A stretch of 64,000 nt of DNA from Vibrio maritimus (GTDB lineage: Bacteria > Pseudomonadota > Gammaproteobacteria > Enterobacterales > Vibrionaceae). Numbering within the stretch: the first letter of the stretch is position 1; each line of letters begins with the position of its first letter. The notes under the pieces were generated by a model. That model saw only the letters and a program-made list of their open reading frames with translations. It had not been told where the DNA came from and ran no database searches. Positions 62,595 through 64,000 of the stretch are shown one piece after another. The position numbers and the translations under genes were made by a program. The DNA is taken from contig NZ_CP090438.1 of NCBI RefSeq assembly GCF_021441885.1, forward strand, positions 3,038,001-3,102,000. The letters are read 5' to 3'.

Positions 62595-63659
62595 ATGCTG
62601 AACTTTCTCATCCGCTCTGTATCTATGGGTCTCATTACAGCGCTACTCGTGCTACTTGCGGTTCCTTCCCTCAGACAAAACATCATACCGAATAATCTCG
62701 CTTCTCAACCTGAGTATGATACGACCGAACAGATCTCATTTAACCAAGCAGTCCGTAAAGCGGCCCCTGCCGTGGTCAATATCTACAGTCGTCAGTATAA
62801 AGAAAGTGACCGCACAACGCTCGCGACTCAAGGCTTGGGTTCAGGGGTTATTGTTAGCGACAAAGGGTACATCATTACCAACTATCACGTTGTCGCTAAC
62901 GCAGACCAAATCATCGTCGCGCTGCAAGATGGACGCGTGGCAGCGGCCCAGCTAGTTGGTAAAGACCAGCGTACCGATATCGCTGTGTTGCGAATAGAAG
63001 GTGGCAACCTGCCTGTTATCCCGCTAAACCCGAGTTACTCACCTAAGGTAGGCGATGTAGTTCTCGCGATTGGTAACCCCTACAACCTGGGGCAAACAAC
63101 CACATTTGGCATCATATCGGCAACAGGTCGCTCTTCGATTAGTGCAGGGGGCATTCAAGCCTTTATCCAGACTGATGCCGCGATCAACCAAGGCAACTCC
63201 GGTGGCGCTTTAGTTAATACACGTGGTGAACTGGTTGGCATCAATACCGCTTCATTCCAGCAAGCCACTGACCTTGAGACCTACGGCATTTCTTTCGCTA
63301 TTCCCTATCAGCTCGCAAGCAAGATTATGGAAAAGATCATAGCGGATGGACGTGTGATTCGTGGTTACATTGGGGTTGATGGGCAAGACATTAATTCTGT
63401 GACGGCTCGCCTGCTAGGAAACGAGCATATCGGTGGCATTATCGTACTAGGCCTAGACCCCGAAGGACCTGCAGCAAAAGCGGGTATTCAAGTTCAGGAT
63501 ATTATCTTGATGATTGATGGCAATAAGCTTAACGGACGTCAAGGTGTGCTCGATTTGGTTACCGATTTAAGACCGGGTACCACAGTAGAAGCCAAGCTGC
63601 TTCGTGATGGTAAAGAGATTACCTTACCGATCACGGTAGGCGAAGACAGCCGAGAATAA
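62595..63659 (+). CDS. degS: Outer-membrane-stress site-1 protease DegS
   Basis: Inner-membrane-anchored HtrA protease of 354 residues that starts the sigma-E response by cleaving RseA when its PDZ domain senses misfolded porins. An N-terminal anchor (about 8-26) replaces a cleavable signal; the triad is His98, Asp128 and Ser202; one PDZ domain (about 255-345) follows. AGAGGG precedes the ATG. Confidence 0.95.
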   Translation: MLNFLIRSVSMGLITALLVLLAVPSLRQNIIPNNLASQPEYDTTEQISFNQAVRKAAPAVVNIYSRQYKESDRTTLATQGLGSGVIVSDKGYIITNYHVVANADQIIVALQDGRVAAAQLVGKDQRTDIAVLRIEGGNLPVIPLNPSYSPKVGDVVLAIGNPYNLGQTTTFGIISATGRSSISAGGIQAFIQTDAAINQGNSGGALVNTRGELVGINTASFQQATDLETYGISFAIPYQLASKIMEKIIADGRVIRGYIGVDGQDINSVTARLLGNEHIGGIIVLGLDPEGPAAKAGIQVQDIILMIDGNKLNGRQGVLDLVTDLRPGTTVEAKLLRDGKEITLPITVGEDSRE

Positions 63660-63683
63660 GCCGCGTATAAAGCTATAACCATA

Positions 63684-63713
63684 AAAAAACCTCCGACAAG
63701 TCGGAGGTTTTTT
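63684..63713. terminator. Bidirectional terminator between degS and parC
   Basis: AAAAAACCTCCGA/TCGGAGGTTTTTT with loop CAAG between convergent genes. Confidence 0.92.
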
Positions 63714-63727
63714 ATTACCTACTGAAT

Positions 63728-64000
63728 TTATTCTTCAGTCGGCGTCTCTTGTGCGTCATTGCTTTCAACTTCGATACGAGTCACGCGCTGAAGACCCCTT
63801 GGTAGCAAGCCGCCACGACGACCGCGTTCGCCTCGGAAGTTGTCTAGGTCACTTGGTTTCAACCCTAACTTACGCTTACCGGCATACAAGGTGATTGATG
63901 TACCTTGAGGCAGCGCCATCAGATGCGAAACAAACTCTTCGCGCGCCTTAGCCTTCGCCGACGGAATATTGATGATCTTGTTACCCTTACCCTTACCAAG
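63728..64000 (-). CDS. parC: DNA topoisomerase IV subunit A, C-terminal end only
   Basis: About 90 C-terminal residues of ParC, running off the right edge. The last beta-pinwheel part is recognisable: GKGNKIINIPS at the edge, then AGKRKLGLKPSDL, GERGRRGG, LLPRGLQRVTRIEVES, ending in an acidic tail. Topoisomerase IV decatenates daughter chromosomes. The rest of the gene and any parE linkage are outside the window. Confidence 0.9.
   Translation of the reverse strand, partial: LGKGKGNKIINIPSAKAKAREEFVSHLMALPQGTSITLYAGKRKLGLKPSDLDNFRGERGRRGGLLPRGLQRVTRIEVESNDAQETPTEE

Overview
The window is a piece of chromosome from a marine Vibrio, most likely outside the V. cholerae clade. The evidence is gene content and order: erpA, hemL, an AI-2E-family transporter, rsmC and chiS; then acnB, a patatin-like gene, mrcB and hrpB; then dksA, gluQ, pcnB, folK, panB and panC; plus ftsB-ispD-ispF-truD-surE-pcm-nlpD-rpoS, sspBA-petABC-rpsI-rplM, zapE/zapG and degQ/degS. 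I see no rRNA, tRNA, insertion sequence, CRISPR array or prophage. Most operons end in clean hairpin terminators, several with a TTCG tetraloop.

Layout. Positions 1-9000 hold the start of an RND efflux adaptor gene, erpA, hemL, a new 40-residue Cys-rich membrane protein, an AI-2E-family permease, rsmC and the chitin-responsive hybrid regulator chiS. The chitobiose-uptake operon that adjoins chiS in V. cholerae is missing, and chiS runs straight into acnB. Positions 9000-19100 (minus strand) carry acnB, a PlpD-like patatin with a beta-barrel, mrcB and hrpB. Positions 19200-25100 (plus strand) carry sfsA, dksA, gluQ and pcnB-folK-panB-panC. Positions 25100-32000 hold a chemoreceptor, a K+ channel and a phosphate/polyphosphate group (CYTH-CHAD triphosphatase, DUF47/PhoU-like protein, Pit), then an SH3 protein. 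Positions 32000-38000 are the eight-gene ftsB-to-rpoS operon. Positions 38000-44100 hold a PilZ protein, an orphan Fur-boxed TonB-dependent receptor, the bifunctional ornithine-lipid synthase olsF behind direct repeats of PhoB-box type, and a diguanylate cyclase.

The accessory highlight is an arsenic island at 44150-49896. One minus-strand set encodes ArsR2, an ArsJ-associated GAPDH, a dual-specificity-phosphatase-like protein and the organoarsenical exporter ArsJ. It is followed by a second ArsR and an ACR3 arsenite pump. Divergent from these is a gene fusing a thioredoxin-type arsenate reductase (ArsC) to an ArsR DNA-binding domain. Together they would give two arsenate routes: reduction then As(III) export, and conversion to 1-arseno-3-phosphoglycerate then ArsJ export. 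Two operator classes can be read in the DNA, and the classical ArsR cysteine triad is eroded in both R773-like regulators.

The rest is core genome: a YieH-like HAD phosphatase, pykF with a long leader carrying a 33-codon ORF, a GntR regulator, a new 43-residue membrane protein, sspB-sspA, petABC, rplM-rpsI, zapE, zapG, degQ, degS and the 3' end of parC. Phosphate stress (Pit, CHAD, OlsF), arsenate (a phosphate analogue) and envelope maintenance (DegS/DegQ, PBP1B, NlpD) are recurring functional themes.
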